A stretch of 64,000 nucleotides of DNA from Novosphingobium sp. Rr 2-17 (GTDB lineage: Bacteria > Pseudomonadota > Alphaproteobacteria > Sphingomonadales > Sphingomonadaceae), in contig NZ_AKFJ01000004.1 of assembly GCF_000272475.1 (NCBI RefSeq), positions 33,104 through 97,103 of the forward strand, given 5' to 3'. The position numbers and the translations under genes were made by a program. Shown here in pieces: positions 49,324 to 61,233 of the stretch. Below the pieces are notes generated by a model, which saw only the letters and a program-made list of their open reading frames with translations, ran no database searches and was not told the origin of the DNA. Every line of letters starts with the position of its first letter. Position 1 is the first letter of the stretch.

Positions 49324-51968
49324 CCCGCCAACGCGGCCTTGAGCGCCGCGATGGCGTCGGCGGCCTTGTCGCCATCGGGACCGCCGCCCTGGGCCATGTC
49401 GGGACGGCCACCGCCGCCCTTGCCGCCCAGTGCCTCGACGCCCTTGCGCACGAGTTCGACGGCGCTGATCGTGCCCACGAGATCCTCGGTGACGGCTGCG
49501 GCGATGCTCGCCTTACCCTCGTTCACCGCGACGATCGCGGCAACGCCCGAGCCCATCCGCTGCTTGGCCTGGTCCAGCAGTCCGCGCAGGTCTTTGGGAT
49601 CGAGCCCTTCGAGCACTTGGCCGGAAAACTTGACGCCGCCCACCTCTTCGTCGGCGGACTCCGCTTTGGCCGAGCCGCCGCCCAGCGCCAGCGCCTTCTT
49701 GGCTTCGGCCAGTTCGCGCTCCAGCTTGCGGCGTTCGTCGAGCAACGCGGCGACGCGGGCCTCCACGTCTTCCGGGGTGGTGCGCAGCAAGCTGGCGGCG
49801 TTCTTGAGCGCATCCTCGCGGCCCACGAGCCAGCGGCGCGCGCCTTCGCCGGTCATCGCCTCGATCCGGCGCACGCCCGAAGACACCGCGCTTTCCGAGA
49901 CGATGCGGAACACCCCGATATCGCCCGTGGCGTTGACGTGGGTGCCACCGCACAGCTCGACCGAATACGTGCGCTCGCCCGAGCTGCGGCCCATCGACAG
50001 CACGCGCACTTCGTCGCCGTACTTCTCGCCGAACAGCGCCATCGCGCCTGCGGCCACGGCATCGTCGGGCGCCATCAGCCGGGTGAGGACTTGCTCGTTG
50101 GCGCGGATTTCGGCGTTCACCTCGGTCTCGATCGCCGCGATGTCATCCTCGGTCAGCGCCTTGGGGTGCGAGAAGTCGAAGCGCAGGCGATCGGCCGCGA
50201 CGAGCGAGCCTTTCTGCGTCACGTGCTCGCCCAGGCGCCCCCGCAACGCCGCGTGCAGCAAGTGCGTGGCCGAGTGGTTAGCGCGCACCGCATCGCGGCG
50301 CTCGGTATCGACGGTCAGGTTGACGACATCGCCGACCTTGATCGTGCCGGCCTCAACCGTTCCACGCATCGCGGCCAAGCGGCCCAGCGGTTTAGAGGTG
50401 TCGGCAACCACGATCTGGAGGCCGCTCGCGCCCGTAATGGTGCCGCGATCGCCTTCCTGACCGCCCGATTCGCCGTAGAACGGCGTCTGGTTGGTCAGCA
50501 CGAGGACTTCCTCGCCCGCGCTGGCTGATTGTACTTCCTTGCCGTCCCGGACCAAGGCGACCACCCGGCCCTCGCCCGTGGTCGCGGTGTAGCCGGTGAA
50601 TTCGCTGGCGCCTTCACGCTCGGCGATGTCGAACCACACTTCGCCATCGGCGGCCTGGCCCGACCCCTTCCACGCCGCGCGCGCGGCGGCTTTCTGTTGA
50701 GCCATGGCGGCATCAAAGCCGGCCTTGTCCACCGCGATCCCGCGTGAACGCAGCGCGTCTTCGGTCAAGTCGTAGGGGAAGCCGAAGGTGTCGTAGAGCT
50801 TGAACGCGGTCTCGCCGGGCAGTTCGCTGCCCTCGCCCAGGTCCACGGTCGCCTCATCCAACAGCTTGAGACCGTTGGACAACGTGCGGCGGAACTGGAT
50901 TTCCTCGCGCTCCAGCGTTTCCTCGATCAATGGCTGGGCGCGGCCCAGTTCGGGATAGGCCTGGCCCATCTCCGCCACCAGCGCCGGCACCAGGCGGTAC
51001 ATCAGCGGGTCGCGCGCGCCGAGCAGATGGGCGTGGCGCATGGCGCGGCGCATGATGCGGCGCAGAACATAACCGCGCCCTTCGTTGGACGGCAGCACGC
51101 CATCGGCCAGCAGGAAGCTGGTTGAGCGCAAATGATCGGCGATGACGCGATGGCTGGCGCGCGCCTCGCCCTGCGCCTCGACGCCGGTCAGGCTTTCCGA
51201 TGCCGAAATCAGCGCCTTGAAGGTGTCTATATCGTAATTGTCATGCACGCCTTGCATGACTGCCGAGATACGCTCCAGCCCCATGCCGGTGTCGATCGAA
51301 GGCTTGGGCAGGTTGCCGACGATTTCGCCGGCGGCCTGCTCGAACTGCATGAACACCAGGTTCCAGATCTCGATGAAGCGGTCGCCGTCTTCTTCCGGCG
51401 ATCCTGGAGGGCCGCCCCAGATGTGGTCGCCATGGTCGAAGAAGATTTCCGAGCATGGCCCGCACGGCCCCTCGTCACCCATCGCCCAGAAGTTGTCCTT
51501 GGTGGGGATGCGGATGATCTTGCTGTCTGGAAGGCCGGCGACCTTCTTCCACAAGTCGAACGCTTCGTCGTCGGTGTGATAAACCGTAACCAGCAGCTTT
51601 TCGACCGGAAGCGCCCATTCCTTGGTCAGCAGCGTCCACGCATGGGTGATCGCCTGCTCCTTGAAATAGTCCCCGAACGAGAAATTTCCGAGCATTTCGA
51701 AGAAGGTATGGTGGCGGGCGGTGTAGCCGACGTTATCCAGATCGTTGTGCTTGCCACCGGCGCGCACGCACTTTTGCGATGAGGTCGCGCGCGGGGTGGC
51801 GCGGGTCTCAAGCCCGGTAAATACGTTCTTAAACGGCACCATCCCGGCGTTGACGAACATCAGCGTCGGATCGTTATAAGGAACCAATGGCGCCGACGAT
51901 ACGACATCATGGCCTTGCGAGCCGAAGTATTCGAGGAAGGACCGGCGGATTTCGTTCGTCGTGTGCAT
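49320..51968 (-). CDS. alaS: Alanine--tRNA ligase
   Basis: 882 residues from [15 protein letters not shown]. The N-terminal catalytic domain has [28 protein letters not shown], and the editing domain has [12 protein letters not shown] and [14 protein letters not shown] (zinc/editing Cys and His). The C-terminal DHHA1-like region with the [16 protein letters not shown] motif completes the enzyme. It charges tRNA-Ala. An upstream reading extends 22 codons but lacks family support. Confidence 0.97.
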   Translation of the reverse strand: MHTTNEIRRSFLEYFGSQGHDVVSSAPLVPYNDPTLMFVNAGMVPFKNVFTGLETRATPRATSSQKCVRAGGKHNDLDNVGYTARHHTFFEMLGNFSFGDYFKEQAITHAWTLLTKEWALPVEKLLVTVYHTDDEAFDLWKKVAGLPDSKIIRIPTKDNFWAMGDEGPCGPCSEIFFDHGDHIWGGPPGSPEEDGDRFIEIWNLVFMQFEQAAGEIVGNLPKPSIDTGMGLERISAVMQGVHDNYDIDTFKALISASESLTGVEAQGEARASHRVIADHLRSTSFLLADGVLPSNEGRGYVLRRIMRRAMRHAHLLGARDPLMYRLVPALVAEMGQAYPELGRAQPLIEETLEREEIQFRRTLSNGLKLLDEATVDLGEGSELPGETAFKLYDTFGFPYDLTEDALRSRGIAVDKAGFDAAMAQQKAAARAAWKGSGQAADGEVWFDIAEREGASEFTGYTATTGEGRVVALVRDGKEVQSASAGEEVLVLTNQTPFYGESGGQEGDRGTITGASGLQIVVADTSKPLGRLAAMRGTVEAGTIKVGDVVNLTVDTERRDAVRANHSATHLLHAALRGRLGEHVTQKGSLVAADRLRFDFSHPKALTEDDIAAIETEVNAEIRANEQVLTRLMAPDDAVAAGAMALFGEKYGDEVRVLSMGRSSGERTYSVELCGGTHVNATGDIGVFRIVSESAVSSGVRRIEAMTGEGARRWLVGREDALKNAASLLRTTPEDVEARVAALLDERRKLERELAEAKKALALGGGSAKAESADEEVGGVKFSGQVLEGLDPKDLRGLLDQAKQRMGSGVAAIVAVNEGKASIAAAVTEDLVGTISAVELVRKGVEALGGKGGGGRPDMAQGGGPDGDKAADAIAALKAALAG

Positions 51969-52140
51969 GACTTGGCCGATAAAACACCCGCGCGACGGCG
52001 GCAAGCGGGACTGTGCGGTCAGACTGTTCGGCAAACGCGATCAAATGGGCAAGTTCCGACCACGGCCTAAGTAGAAAGACGCAAAAACGGGCGCATCGTC
52101 CTTGCTGACGAAAGGGCCGGTTGGCGCTATGGCGCCCGCC

Positions 52141-53118
52141 ATGAATATGCCTGACAGCTCTTCCCCAACGCCCGTGGACGTCGCCGCGCTTTATCGCTTT
52201 GCCCGGTTCGATGATCCCGGTGCCCTGCGCGATCCGCTGGAGCGCTTGTGCCGCAGCGAGGGCATTCGCGGCACGCTGCTGCTGGCGCACGAAGGCATCA
52301 ACGGCACGATCGCCGGCCCTCACGACGGGCTGGCTCGGGTGCTCGACCATATCCGCGCGCTGCCCGACTGTGCCAGCCTCGACGTCAAGATGTCGAGCGC
52401 TTCAGCCATGCCGTTCCACCGCATGAAAGTGCGCGTGAAGCCCGAGATCGTGACCATGGGCGAGCCGGACATCGATCCGCGCGCAACCGTTGGCACCTAT
52501 GTCGAGCCGCAGGACTGGAACGCACTGATCGCCGATCCCGGCACCATCGTGATCGACACTCGTAACGATTACGAAGTGGCAGTGGGCACCTTCGAAGGGG
52601 CGATCGACCCGGAAACCACGAGCTTTCGTGATTTTCCCACCTGGTTTCGCGGCGAGCGCGAGCGCCTGTTGGCGAGCGGCCTGGGGGAAGATGGCAAGCC
52701 GCCCAAGGTCGCGATGTTCTGCACCGGCGGCATCCGCTGCGAGAAATCGACTGCGTTCCTCAAGAGCGAAGGGGTCGAGGAGGTCTACCACCTCAAGGGC
52801 GGTATCCTGAAGTATCTAGAGACAGTGCCGCAGGAAGACAGCTTGTGGCGCGGCGAATGCTTCGTGTTCGATCAGCGCGTGACGGTCGGCCACGGCCTGA
52901 TCGAGGGCAGCTACGTTTTGTGCCACGCCTGCCGCCGTCCGTTGGACGCGCAAGCGCTGGCCTCTCCCTTATACGAAGAAGGCGTCAGTTGCCCGGCCTG
53001 CCACGACGAGCGTAGCGAAGAGCAGCGCGCGTCCTACCGCGAAAGGCACCGCCAGGAAGCCCTCGCCGCCGCGCGTGGCCAGGCCCACGTCGGCGCGCGA
53101 ATGGACGACTTTAGGTAG
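52141..53118 (+). CDS. trhO: tRNA uridine 5-hydroxylase TrhO (rhodanese family, YceA)
   Basis: About 325 residues; ATGs at 52129 and 52147 are also possible. [19 protein letters not shown] begins the N-terminal domain, and the central rhodanese domain carries the active Cys in [15 protein letters not shown]. The C-terminal CHACRRPL and SCPACHDE pairs look like a small zinc site. TrhO hydroxylates U34 of certain tRNAs using oxygen. It is divergent from alaS. Confidence 0.93.
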   Translation: MNMPDSSSPTPVDVAALYRFARFDDPGALRDPLERLCRSEGIRGTLLLAHEGINGTIAGPHDGLARVLDHIRALPDCASLDVKMSSASAMPFHRMKVRVKPEIVTMGEPDIDPRATVGTYVEPQDWNALIADPGTIVIDTRNDYEVAVGTFEGAIDPETTSFRDFPTWFRGERERLLASGLGEDGKPPKVAMFCTGGIRCEKSTAFLKSEGVEEVYHLKGGILKYLETVPQEDSLWRGECFVFDQRVTVGHGLIEGSYVLCHACRRPLDAQALASPLYEEGVSCPACHDERSEEQRASYRERHRQEALAAARGQAHVGARMDDFR

Positions 53119-53222
53119 CACCGTCAGAACGCCAACCTCTGGTCGCCTGCAGATTTGTCCATGTGAGTCGGCAGATGAAGGAACCAGGGCATTCCTTATT
53201 TGGTCCGCTTGCATGCCCAAAC

Positions 53223-53251
53223 AAAAAGAGCCCCGACGTTTCCGCCGGGGC
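53223..53251 (-). terminator. Rho-independent terminator of recA
   Basis: On minus, GCCCCGGCG-GAAA-CGTCGGGGC forms a stem with one G-U pair, followed by TCTTTTTG. It sits 25 bases after the recA stop codon. Confidence 0.88.
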
Positions 53252-53275
53252 CTCCTGGTCGCACAGGAAAATCGT

Positions 53276-54346
53276 TCAGTCGTCGCTGTCAGTCGCGCCG
53301 ACCATCATTTCTTCGGCCAAATTCTCGGTGCGAGTGCGGATCGCCTGCTCGATGCGGTCGCAGACCTCGGGGTTTTGTTTCAGGTACGTCTTTGAGTTTT
53401 CGCGGCCCTGACCGATACGGATCGAATCGTAGCTGAACCACGCACCCGATTTCTCGACGATGCCGGCCTTGACGCCCAGATCCAGGATTTCGCCGATCTT
53501 CGACACGCCTTCGCCGTACATGATGTCGAATTCGACCTGCTTGAACGGCGGAGCGACCTTGTTCTTGACGACTTTTACGCGGGTGGCGTTGCCGACAATC
53601 TCGTCGCGGTCCTTGATCTGGCCGGTGCGGCGGATGTCGAGGCGAACCGAAGCGTAGAACTTCAGCGCGTTGCCGCCCGTCGTCGTTTCCGGGTTGCCGT
53701 ACATGACGCCGATTTTCATGCGCAATTGGTTGATGAAGATCACCATGCAGCGCGAGCGGCTGATCGAACCGGTCAGCTTACGGAGCGACTGGCTCATCAA
53801 GCGGGCTTGCAGGCCGACGTGGCTATCGCCCATCTCGCCTTCGATTTCGGCGCGAGGGACGAGCGCGGCGACCGAATCGACCACCAGCACGTCGATCGCG
53901 TTCGAACGCACCAGAGTATCGACGATCTCCAGCGCCTGTTCGCCCGTGTCGGGCTGCGAAACGATCAGTTCGTCGATGTTGACGCCCAGCTTTTTGGCAT
54001 AGACCGGATCGAGCGCGTGTTCCGCGTCGATGAAGGCAGCGGTGCCACCGGTCTTCTGCGCTTCGGCGATGACGTGCAGCGCCAGCGTGGTCTTGCCCGA
54101 GCTTTCCGGGCCGTAGATCTCGATCACGCGGCCACGCGGCAAGCCGCCGACGCCCAACGCGATGTCCAGCCCGAGCGAACCTGTGGAGATCGATTCGACC
54201 TGCATGGTCTCTTTCGAGCCCAGCTTCATCGCCGAACCTTTACCGAAGGCCTTGTCGATCTGGGCCAGCGCTGCTTCGAGCGCCTTTTGACGGTCCATTG
54301 AGTCCTTTTCCTTGCCTTCCTGGATCAGCTTGAGCTGAGCGGCCAT
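53276..54346 (-). CDS. recA: Recombinase A
   Basis: 356 residues from the ATG at 54346, which follows AAGGGA by 8 bases; MDRQKAL (54298) is an internal alternative. Walker A is [13 protein letters not shown], Walker [11 protein letters not shown], and the loop-2 region reads [19 protein letters not shown]. It pairs and exchanges DNA strands and activates LexA self-cleavage. A perfect LexA box overlaps its promoter. It is followed by a terminator, so it is monocistronic. Confidence 0.98.
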   Translation of the reverse strand: MAAQLKLIQEGKEKDSMDRQKALEAALAQIDKAFGKGSAMKLGSKETMQVESISTGSLGLDIALGVGGLPRGRVIEIYGPESSGKTTLALHVIAEAQKTGGTAAFIDAEHALDPVYAKKLGVNIDELIVSQPDTGEQALEIVDTLVRSNAIDVLVVDSVAALVPRAEIEGEMGDSHVGLQARLMSQSLRKLTGSISRSRCMVIFINQLRMKIGVMYGNPETTTGGNALKFYASVRLDIRRTGQIKDRDEIVGNATRVKVVKNKVAPPFKQVEFDIMYGEGVSKIGEILDLGVKAGIVEKSGAWFSYDSIRIGQGRENSKTYLKQNPEVCDRIEQAIRTRTENLAEEMMVGATDSDD

Positions 54347-54421
54347 GTCTCGTTCCCTTGCTACCTGGCTGACCGGAAAGGTCAACGTCACGGACAGCTA
54401 TGTATTCTCTTTGTTCCACAG

Positions 54422-54436
54422 GAACAAGAGGGGAAC
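54422..54436 (-). promoter_or_regulatory. LexA (SOS) box of recA
   Basis: Read on plus GAAC-N7-GAAC, on minus GTTC-N7-GTTC, the alphaproteobacterial LexA operator. It overlaps a plausible minus-strand -35 (TTGTTC), with TACATA 17 bases further on as the -10. The box lies about 76 bases before the recA start. Confidence 0.92.
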
Positions 54437-54487
54437 TTTGGCAGATTTCCGATTTTTAATCCCGGCCCGCCGTCGATCTCCCGCCCA

Positions 54488-56947
54488 TCAGCGGCGCGCG
54501 GTCTTCGCCAGAACATCCCCGACTTTTTCGGAAAGCTCTTGCACCGAGAACGGCTTGGGCATGAACCAGGCATTGGGGATGCCGATCTGCTTGCGCAATT
54601 GCTCCTCGGCGTAGCCCGACATGAACAGCACCGGCAGCCCCGGATCGAAGCGGCGGATCTCACGCGCCATGGCCGGGCCGTCGATCGTGGGCATCACGAC
54701 ATCGGAGATGACGAGGTCGAACTTGCCGCCTTCGCGCACCAGGTCCAGCCCTTCTTCGCCGTCGCGCGCGCACGTCACCTTGTAGCCTTGGCGAGCGAGC
54801 GCACGCTCGGCGACGACGCGCACCGGATCTTCGTCCTCTACCAGCAGGATCGCGCCACCCCCGGCCCACTGGATCGGCGCAGCCTCGACTTTCGCGGGCG
54901 CCTCGATCACGGTGCCGGGGGCTACGTGATGGACCGGAAGGTAGACCACAAAGCGCGTGCCCTTGCCGAGTTCGCTTTCGGCGAAGATAAACCCGCCAGA
55001 CTGCTTGACGATGCCGTAGACGGTCGAGAGGCCAAGACCCGTGCCTTTGCCCTGCTCCTTGGTGGTGAAGAACGGCTCGAAAATCTTGCCCAGGTGTTCC
55101 GGTGCAATACCACCGCCGGTGTCCTCGGCAATGAAGGCGGTGTACTCGCCGGCGGGGATGATCTCGGAGCGCATCGCGCGCACGTCGGTAGTGGTCACCT
55201 TGTGGGTGGCGAGGGTGAGCTTGCCCGAGCCATCGCCGCGCGATTGCATGGCATCGCGCGCGTTGACGACGAGGTTGACGATCACTTGCTCCAACTGGGT
55301 CGGATCGGCGCGCACCGGGCCCAGATCGCGATCATGGGTGACAACGAGTTGGATCTTCTCACCGATCAGGCGGCGCAGCATCTGCGAGACGTCGGCCACC
55401 ACGTCTGGCAATTGCAGGACCTCGGGCCGCAGCGTCTGCTGGCGCGAGAAAGCGAGCAGTTGCCGCGTCAGCGAGGCGGCGCGGTTGGAATTGGCGCGGA
55501 TCTGCTGGATGTCGTCATAGTCCGAATCGCCCGGCGTATGGCGCATCAGCATGAGGTCGCACGTCCCCAGGATCGCGGTGAGCACATTGTTGAAATCGTG
55601 CGCGACGCCGCCTGCGAGCTGGCCGACCGCCTGCATCTTGGTGGCCTGCGCGACCTGGCGCTTGAGCCGCGCTTCCTCCGAACTGTCGGTAAGGCCCAGC
55701 AGCACCGCCGCATCGCCTAGTCCGCGCACGCCCGCCAGGCTGAGCGAGACCGGATCGTCGGGCAACGCGGCCAGGCGGATGGCAAGGTCTCCGGCTGCCG
55801 AGGGGCCTTGGGCGAAGCGGCGGATCGCTTCGGACAAGGCGCGCTTGTCTTCCTTGACCACAAGATCGGTGGGATAGGTCGGCGGATCATGTCCCTCGTG
55901 CCCAGCGGCGCGCATGAAGGCGGGATTGGCGAACAACAGCCGCCCGTCGCGATCGGCCATGGCGAGGCCGAGCGGGAGCTGACTGAGCAGCGCTTCCAGG
56001 TGGGGGGCCGAGCCAGTGCCGCCCGCGCTGGCACCGATGCCTTGCGCGGCATCGACCACCAACATAAGCGAAGGCGTTGTGGCGGGGTCGGGTTGGTCCG
56101 CCGTGTCCGGATCGGCCACGGGGACGTGATAAAGCACCAGCGCACCGCCGCGCCCAGCATCGCGCGCCCAGCCGATCCGCTCGCCTTCTTCCTGACCGAG
56201 CAGCGCCACGAAATCGGTGCCGGTCATATCGGTCATCGGATCCCCGGTCGCGGCGCGGGCGAACCCGGCGCTGGCGGCGCGGATGCTGCCGTCGGGATCG
56301 ACCAGCGCAGCAAAGATGCCCGATCGCGCCAGGCTGCGCCCCAGCTTGCCGTCCAGCCGACCGACCAGTTCGGCGACGGGATCTTCCTGAGTTATCGGAG
56401 AAAGGCGCCAAACCAGGTAGTCGTCGCCGCGCCCGGCCCGGCGAACTTCGGCCTGCCAGTGTCGGCCTTGATCGTCGGTTGCCTCCGCCATTCCCGTGCC
56501 ATCGCGCCACGCGCCACGCACGGCATCGGCCAGGCGCTCAAGCGAGGCGTCGTCCACCGGCAGGCGCGGCGGCGCGACGTTGGAGCCGAACCAGTTTTCG
56601 AAACAGGGGTTAGCGCAAGTCAACCGTCCGGCGCGGTCGGTGATCGCGATCGCCATGTCGGGACGCTCGATCCCGGCGATGGTGACAGACCAGTCAGGCT
56701 GAGCGAACTCGGCTTCTGTTGCGACCAAACGGCGGCGTGAAAGCGCCCAGGCGACGCCTGAAAACGCAAGGAGCGCCGTAAGGAACACGGCGGCCAAAAG
56801 CAGGTCGCCCGTTACCAGCCAAACGACAAGGACGCTGACGGCCAGAGCCAGAGCGATGATGACCAGATCCAAGCGGCGGTCCGGCGCGACCGAAATCGCG
56901 GCTCGTGACTTTTCGCTTCGGATAGTCACACCGTCTGATCCTCGCAT
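54488..56947 (-). CDS. cckA: Cell cycle hybrid histidine kinase CckA
   Basis: 819 residues from the ATG at 56947 ([15 protein letters not shown]). Two N-terminal membrane helices (about 26-65) are followed by PAS domains ([48 protein letters not shown]). The kinase core carries [21 protein letters not shown] with the phosphoacceptor His, and an ATPase domain. A C-terminal receiver has [11 protein letters not shown], the Asp in LVISDVVMP and the Lys in WFMPKPF. It is the master CtrA-network kinase. It overlaps the DUF2062 gene by 22 bases. Confidence 0.96.
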   Translation of the reverse strand: MRGSDGVTIRSEKSRAAISVAPDRRLDLVIIALALAVSVLVVWLVTGDLLLAAVFLTALLAFSGVAWALSRRRLVATEAEFAQPDWSVTIAGIERPDMAIAITDRAGRLTCANPCFENWFGSNVAPPRLPVDDASLERLADAVRGAWRDGTGMAEATDDQGRHWQAEVRRAGRGDDYLVWRLSPITQEDPVAELVGRLDGKLGRSLARSGIFAALVDPDGSIRAASAGFARAATGDPMTDMTGTDFVALLGQEEGERIGWARDAGRGGALVLYHVPVADPDTADQPDPATTPSLMLVVDAAQGIGASAGGTGSAPHLEALLSQLPLGLAMADRDGRLLFANPAFMRAAGHEGHDPPTYPTDLVVKEDKRALSEAIRRFAQGPSAAGDLAIRLAALPDDPVSLSLAGVRGLGDAAVLLGLTDSSEEARLKRQVAQATKMQAVGQLAGGVAHDFNNVLTAILGTCDLMLMRHTPGDSDYDDIQQIRANSNRAASLTRQLLAFSRQQTLRPEVLQLPDVVADVSQMLRRLIGEKIQLVVTHDRDLGPVRADPTQLEQVIVNLVVNARDAMQSRGDGSGKLTLATHKVTTTDVRAMRSEIIPAGEYTAFIAEDTGGGIAPEHLGKIFEPFFTTKEQGKGTGLGLSTVYGIVKQSGGFIFAESELGKGTRFVVYLPVHHVAPGTVIEAPAKVEAAPIQWAGGGAILLVEDEDPVRVVAERALARQGYKVTCARDGEEGLDLVREGGKFDLVISDVVMPTIDGPAMAREIRRFDPGLPVLFMSGYAEEQLRKQIGIPNAWFMPKPFSVQELSEKVGDVLAKTARR

Positions 56948-57525
56948 ATCTTGGACTCTCCCGCTGTGACTATTACCCTGGGCCGTGCCGCCCGAGCCTT
57001 TTGCTTGTGGCCGATCCAGAACCGCCAGAACCAAACCGTCAGCACATAGCTGACGACGGCGGCGACGATCGACTGGATCAGCAGGCCGATTACCACCGCC
57101 GGCGCCGTGTCCGACAGTAGCCAGGCCCACCATTCGTGGAGCCCGGAGCCATTGGCCATCATCGTCTTCACCGTGCCGATATCGGCATGATAGCCAAACA
57201 GATTGCCGATCGAAACCGCCAGCGGAAGGATCACTAGCAGCGTGGTGAACGGGTTGCTGATGAAGGTGACGGCGGCGGCCAGCGGAATATTGGCACGGAA
57301 CGGCACGCACATCAGCGCAGCGGCGACGATCTGAATGCCCGGAATCAGCGCGAAGATGCCGATGAACATCCCCACCGCCACACCGCGCGGAACGGAGCGG
57401 CGGGTGAAGCGGAACAGTTCCTGCCGCTTGGCGATGGGACGCGTGAAGCGGTTGCGTTCGAGGTGATGATGGGTCGGCATCTGCCGGTGCAGCCACACCG
57501 AGAGACGGTGGAGGAGTGTGCTCAT
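56926..57525 (-). CDS. DUF2062 membrane protein
   Basis: 199 residues from the ATG at 57525 overlapping the smpB stop. The DUF2062 signature is [49 protein letters not shown], followed by [14 protein letters not shown] and a final helix pair ([25 protein letters not shown]). Function unknown. It lies between smpB and cckA in a tightly overlapping run. Confidence 0.88.
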   Translation of the reverse strand: MSTLLHRLSVWLHRQMPTHHHLERNRFTRPIAKRQELFRFTRRSVPRGVAVGMFIGIFALIPGIQIVAAALMCVPFRANIPLAAAVTFISNPFTTLLVILPLAVSIGNLFGYHADIGTVKTMMANGSGLHEWWAWLLSDTAPAVVIGLLIQSIVAAVVSYVLTVWFWRFWIGHKQKARAARPRVIVTAGESKICEDQTV

Positions 57526-58004
57526 CCGTGGTCGCGCATGATGCGGGACTGATCGCGCTTCCACTCGCGCTCCTTGATCGTGTTGCGCTTGTCGGCGGCG
57601 TTCTTGCCCTTTGCCAACGCCAGCTCGACTTTGGCACGGCCCCGGCTGTTGAAGTAGATCGACAGCGGCACCAGCGTCATGCCCTTGCGTTCGACCGCGC
57701 CTTGCAGGCGGGCGATCTCGCGTTCGTGCAGCAGCAGTTTGCGGGGACGTTTGGGGACGTGGTTGAAGCGGTTGCCGTGGCTGAACTCAGGCACGTTGGC
57801 GTTGACCAACCAGCACTCGCCGCCGCGAATCTCGGCAAAAGATTCGACAATGGAACCCTCTCCAAAGCGCAGAGACTTCACTTCGGTCCCGGTGAGCGCA
57901 ATGCCCGCCTCGAACTTGTCCTCGATGAAGTAGTCGAAACGGGCCTTGCGGTTTTCCGCAACGGTCTTGAACTTGTCAAAGACGGAGTTTTGAGGGCGTG
58001 CCAT
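57522..58004 (-). CDS. smpB: SsrA-binding protein SmpB
   Basis: 160 residues from [46 protein letters not shown]. The OB-fold barrel and the basic C-terminal tail ([23 protein letters not shown]) are complete. It brings tmRNA to stalled ribosomes. A longer upstream frame lacks family similarity. It is the first gene of the smpB-DUF2062-cckA run, joined by 4- and 22-base overlaps. Confidence 0.97.
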   Translation of the reverse strand: MARPQNSVFDKFKTVAENRKARFDYFIEDKFEAGIALTGTEVKSLRFGEGSIVESFAEIRGGECWLVNANVPEFSHGNRFNHVPKRPRKLLLHEREIARLQGAVERKGMTLVPLSIYFNSRGRAKVELALAKGKNAADKRNTIKEREWKRDQSRIMRDHG

Positions 58005-58233
58005 GGTCAGCCGCATGTAGGAGCACGCGCGGCAAAAAGAAACGGGCGAAACGGCCACAAACGACGGGAATGGCGTTGAATACGATGGCCGGCACCCTCG
58101 GTGGCAGGATTGCCGATCCAACGCCGGGCGATGAACACAGATTAACCCGCCCGACGCTGCGTGCCGGCTTGCGTAATCCCGCAACGTCCGCGAAACAAAG
58201 ATGTAATTGGGGCCAGTACGAGTGGGGTGCGGG

Positions 58234-60183
58234 ATGAATGGAAATACTTTCGCAAGGATGGCGCGCGCAACGCTGTCTCTTGCGGCTCTGGCCGCCGCAA
58301 CCAGCAGCCACGCCGCGCCGCCGCCGCTCGATGCCTATGGCGAACTGCCTGAGGTGGAGGACATCGCGATCGCGCCCACGAGTGGTTCGATCGCAACGGT
58401 GGTTCAGGTCAAAGGGCAGCGGCGGGTCGCGGTCATCGACGATGCGGGCAAAATCCCCTTCAATCTGGCAACCGGCCCCAACAAGATACGAGGGGTTCAA
58501 TGGGCCGACGACAACACAATCCTCGTCACTAAGTCCGAGACCGTGGGCCTGGGGTTTGGATTCCTCCAATCGCGGGTAGAGCTAGCCGGAACGATCCTCA
58601 TCCCCCTCGATACGAAGAAAATCGAGTTGGTTTTTTCCCGGTCCAAAGGCGTCGCGGACACCACGCGGGGTGCCTATGGCATCCGCAAGGTAGACGGCAA
58701 AACCGTTGGCTACTACGGCGGACTTGCCATGGACGTGACCCGCGAAGGCGCGTATTTCCGCCATGGCCGCACCACGCTCTACGCCGTGGACCTTGCCAAG
58801 AACATGCCGCGTCAGGTCGCGGCACCTCCGGCAGAAGACCATTGGCGCGATTGGCAGATCGATGCTGCGGGCAACGTCGCTGCCACTTTGGACCTCACCG
58901 AAAGCACCGGCAGTTGGAAGATCGTCAACGCCAAGAATGTGGAGCTGGCACGCGGCGTCGATCCGAACGGCGATATCTCCATGCTTTGCCTCGGCAAGGA
59001 CGGCACGACCTTGCTCTATTCGATCGCGGACGAGGCAGGCGATAGCCGCTGGATGGAAGTGCCGTTGACCGGAGGCGCGGCGGTGGAGTTCCTGCCGAAC
59101 CAGGCAGTGGAACGGATCTACGTCGAGGGCCGCAGCGGCAACCTGATCGGCTATCGCCTCAAGGGCGAAAAGCCGCAGACCGTAATGTTCGATCCGGCTC
59201 GGCAAAAGGCCGTCAGCGGCATCTTCCGCGCGTTCGCCAAGCGCGATGTGGCGCTGATGGACTGGAACGCCGATTTTACAAAGATCATCGTGCGGACCAG
59301 CGGCAACGGCGATAGCGGCACCTGGTATCTGGTCGATATGACCACCCACAAAGCCGATCCCATCGGTAATGAGCGCGTACCGATCACGCAGGACGACGTC
59401 GGCCCGATCTCGCTGGTGTCGTACAAGGCGGCGGACGGGCTGGAGATGGATGGTATCCTAACTCTGCCCCCAGGCCGCGAGGCGAAGAACCTGCCTGTCG
59501 TGATCCTACCGCACGGCGGCCCCACGGCGCATGATACGCTCTCGTTCGATTGGTGGGCGCAGGCTTTCGCCTCGCGCGGATACGCCGTGTTCCAGCCCAA
59601 CTTTCGCGGTTCGACCAACCGCAACGAAGCCTTCATCCGCGCCGGTGACGCGCAATGGGGCCACAAGATGCAGACCGACGTTTCGGACGGCCTTGCCGAG
59701 CTAGTGCGCCAGGGAATGGTGGATCCCAAGCGCGCCTGCATCGTCGGCGCCAGCTATGGCGGCTATGCGGCGCTGGCCGGGGTCACGCTGCAACATGGCA
59801 TTTATCGTTGCGCCGTCTCAGTGGCAGGCATCTCCGATGTCGAGATGATGTACAGGACCGACGTTTACGAAAGCGGCAATTCCAAGATGACCTGGCGGGC
59901 ACTTCGCAAGCAGTTGGGCGATCCCAAGGGCTACGATGCGATCTCGCCACGGCGCTTCGCCGCCAGCGCCGATGCGCCGATCCTGCTGATTCACGGCAAG
60001 GACGATACCGTAGTGCCGCTGAAGCAAAGCACGGTGATGGCCAACGCGCTCAAGAACGCCGGCAAGCCTTATGAAATGGTCGTGCTGCCCGGCGAGGACC
60101 ATTGGCTTTCGATGGGGGAAACGCGCAAGAAGATGCTGCAGTCGGCCATGGACTTCGTGCAGAAGAACAACCCGGCGAACTGA
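58234..60183 (+). CDS. S9 family prolyl oligopeptidase-like peptidase
   Basis: 649 residues from the ATG at 58234, giving a signal peptide ([21 protein letters not shown]). An N-terminal beta-propeller region (about 30-400) is followed by an alpha/beta hydrolase domain. The nucleophile Ser lies in [14 protein letters not shown] and the catalytic His in [14 protein letters not shown], with the Asp in [14 protein letters not shown] secreted aminopeptidase of the acylaminoacyl/dipeptidyl group is the likely class. Single gene. Confidence 0.93.
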   Translation: MNGNTFARMARATLSLAALAAATSSHAAPPPLDAYGELPEVEDIAIAPTSGSIATVVQVKGQRRVAVIDDAGKIPFNLATGPNKIRGVQWADDNTILVTKSETVGLGFGFLQSRVELAGTILIPLDTKKIELVFSRSKGVADTTRGAYGIRKVDGKTVGYYGGLAMDVTREGAYFRHGRTTLYAVDLAKNMPRQVAAPPAEDHWRDWQIDAAGNVAATLDLTESTGSWKIVNAKNVELARGVDPNGDISMLCLGKDGTTLLYSIADEAGDSRWMEVPLTGGAAVEFLPNQAVERIYVEGRSGNLIGYRLKGEKPQTVMFDPARQKAVSGIFRAFAKRDVALMDWNADFTKIIVRTSGNGDSGTWYLVDMTTHKADPIGNERVPITQDDVGPISLVSYKAADGLEMDGILTLPPGREAKNLPVVILPHGGPTAHDTLSFDWWAQAFASRGYAVFQPNFRGSTNRNEAFIRAGDAQWGHKMQTDVSDGLAELVRQGMVDPKRACIVGASYGGYAALAGVTLQHGIYRCAVSVAGISDVEMMYRTDVYESGNSKMTWRALRKQLGDPKGYDAISPRRFAASADAPILLIHGKDDTVVPLKQSTVMANALKNAGKPYEMVVLPGEDHWLSMGETRKKMLQSAMDFVQKNNPAN

Positions 60184-60200
60184 TCGGACCTCGTTTCAAC

Positions 60201-60230
60201 GCGACCGGCAACATGAACGTTGCCGGTCGC
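60201..60230. terminator. Hairpin between convergent genes
   Basis: A perfect 12-bp stem (GCGACCGGCAAC at 60201-60212 with 60219-60230) lies between the convergent S9 peptidase gene and dapA. No U-tract follows on either strand, so it may act only as a transcription barrier. Confidence 0.5.
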
Positions 60231-60237
60231 GGGTCCC

Positions 60238-61119
60238 TCAGATCAGACCGGCATGGACCAGCGCTGCGTCCACGGCCTCTCGTGCCTTATCGCCGCACGG
60301 GACGAGCGGCAGGCGCAGTTCGTTTTCCATCCAGTCATGCACTTGCGCCAGCGCATACTTGCATGGCCCTGGCGAGCTATCCTCGAACATGGCGTAGTGC
60401 AGCGGATAGAGCCGGTCGTTCAACTCACGCGCTTTTTCGAAATCGTTGGCCGCACAAGCGGCCTGGAACTGCGCGCAAAGTGCCGGCGCGACGTTGGCGG
60501 TGACCGAAATGCAGCCGACCCCGCCCGCCGCGTTGAACGGCAGTGCCAGTTCATCATCCCCGCACAACTGCACGAAATCCTTGCCGATGCCCATGCGGTG
60601 ATCGGTCACGCGCGACAGATCACCGCTGGCATCCTTGATCGCCACGAAGCGTCCGGGATAGCGGCGAGCCAGTTCGCACACTGTCTCGGGCTGAAGGTCG
60701 GTCACGGTGCGGCCCGGCACGTTGTACAGCACGATCGGCAGATCGTTATGCTCGGCCAGATAGCCGAAGTGGGCCAGCAGCCCGTCCTGGCTCGGACGAT
60801 TGTAGTAAGGCGCGACCACCAAGGCGGCGGCAGCGCCGCACTTCTTGGAGAAGTTCATGTGCAGCAGCGCGTTCATCGTATCGTTGCTGCCACAGCCAGC
60901 GATGATCGGCACCCGGCCCGCCGCCTGCTCGATGCACACTTCGATCACGCGGTGATGTTCGGCGTTGGACAGCGTCGAGTTCTCACCCGTCGTGCCGCAA
61001 GGCACCAGCGCGGAGGAACCCGATTCGATCTGCCAGTCCACCAACCGACGAAAAGCAGCCTCGTCGAACGCCCCATCGCGAAACGGGGTGACAAGCGCTG
61101 GAATGGAGCCGGAGAACAT
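60238..61119 (-). CDS. dapA: 4-hydroxy-tetrahydrodipicolinate synthase
   Basis: 293 residues. GTTGENSTLSNAEH and GCGSNDTMNALLHMNFSKK are family signatures. The Schiff-base Lys lies in RFVAIKDASGDLSRV, and the Tyr in PIVLYNVPGRTV completes the site. It condenses pyruvate with aspartate semialdehyde in lysine/diaminopimelate synthesis. Divergent from the transglycosylase gene. Confidence 0.97.
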   Translation of the reverse strand: MFSGSIPALVTPFRDGAFDEAAFRRLVDWQIESGSSALVPCGTTGENSTLSNAEHHRVIEVCIEQAAGRVPIIAGCGSNDTMNALLHMNFSKKCGAAAALVVAPYYNRPSQDGLLAHFGYLAEHNDLPIVLYNVPGRTVTDLQPETVCELARRYPGRFVAIKDASGDLSRVTDHRMGIGKDFVQLCGDDELALPFNAAGGVGCISVTANVAPALCAQFQAACAANDFEKARELNDRLYPLHYAMFEDSSPGPCKYALAQVHDWMENELRLPLVPCGDKAREAVDAALVHAGLI

Positions 61120-61233
61120 GGACTTTACCCCTGATGACGGCCAATGATCGTAGCCGATTGAACGACTTGTGCGGGGACCGCCCCCGCTTTCCCGCCGTCA
61201 CGTTCAGCGCCTGATAAGGAGCCTGCCCCGAAA

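Noticed and set aside
56948..57637. N-terminal 230-codon extension of cckA
   Set aside because: It runs out of frame through the DUF2062 gene, which has a clear family signature, and the extension has low-complexity Arg/Ser content. The start at 56947 gives the normal CckA N-terminus.
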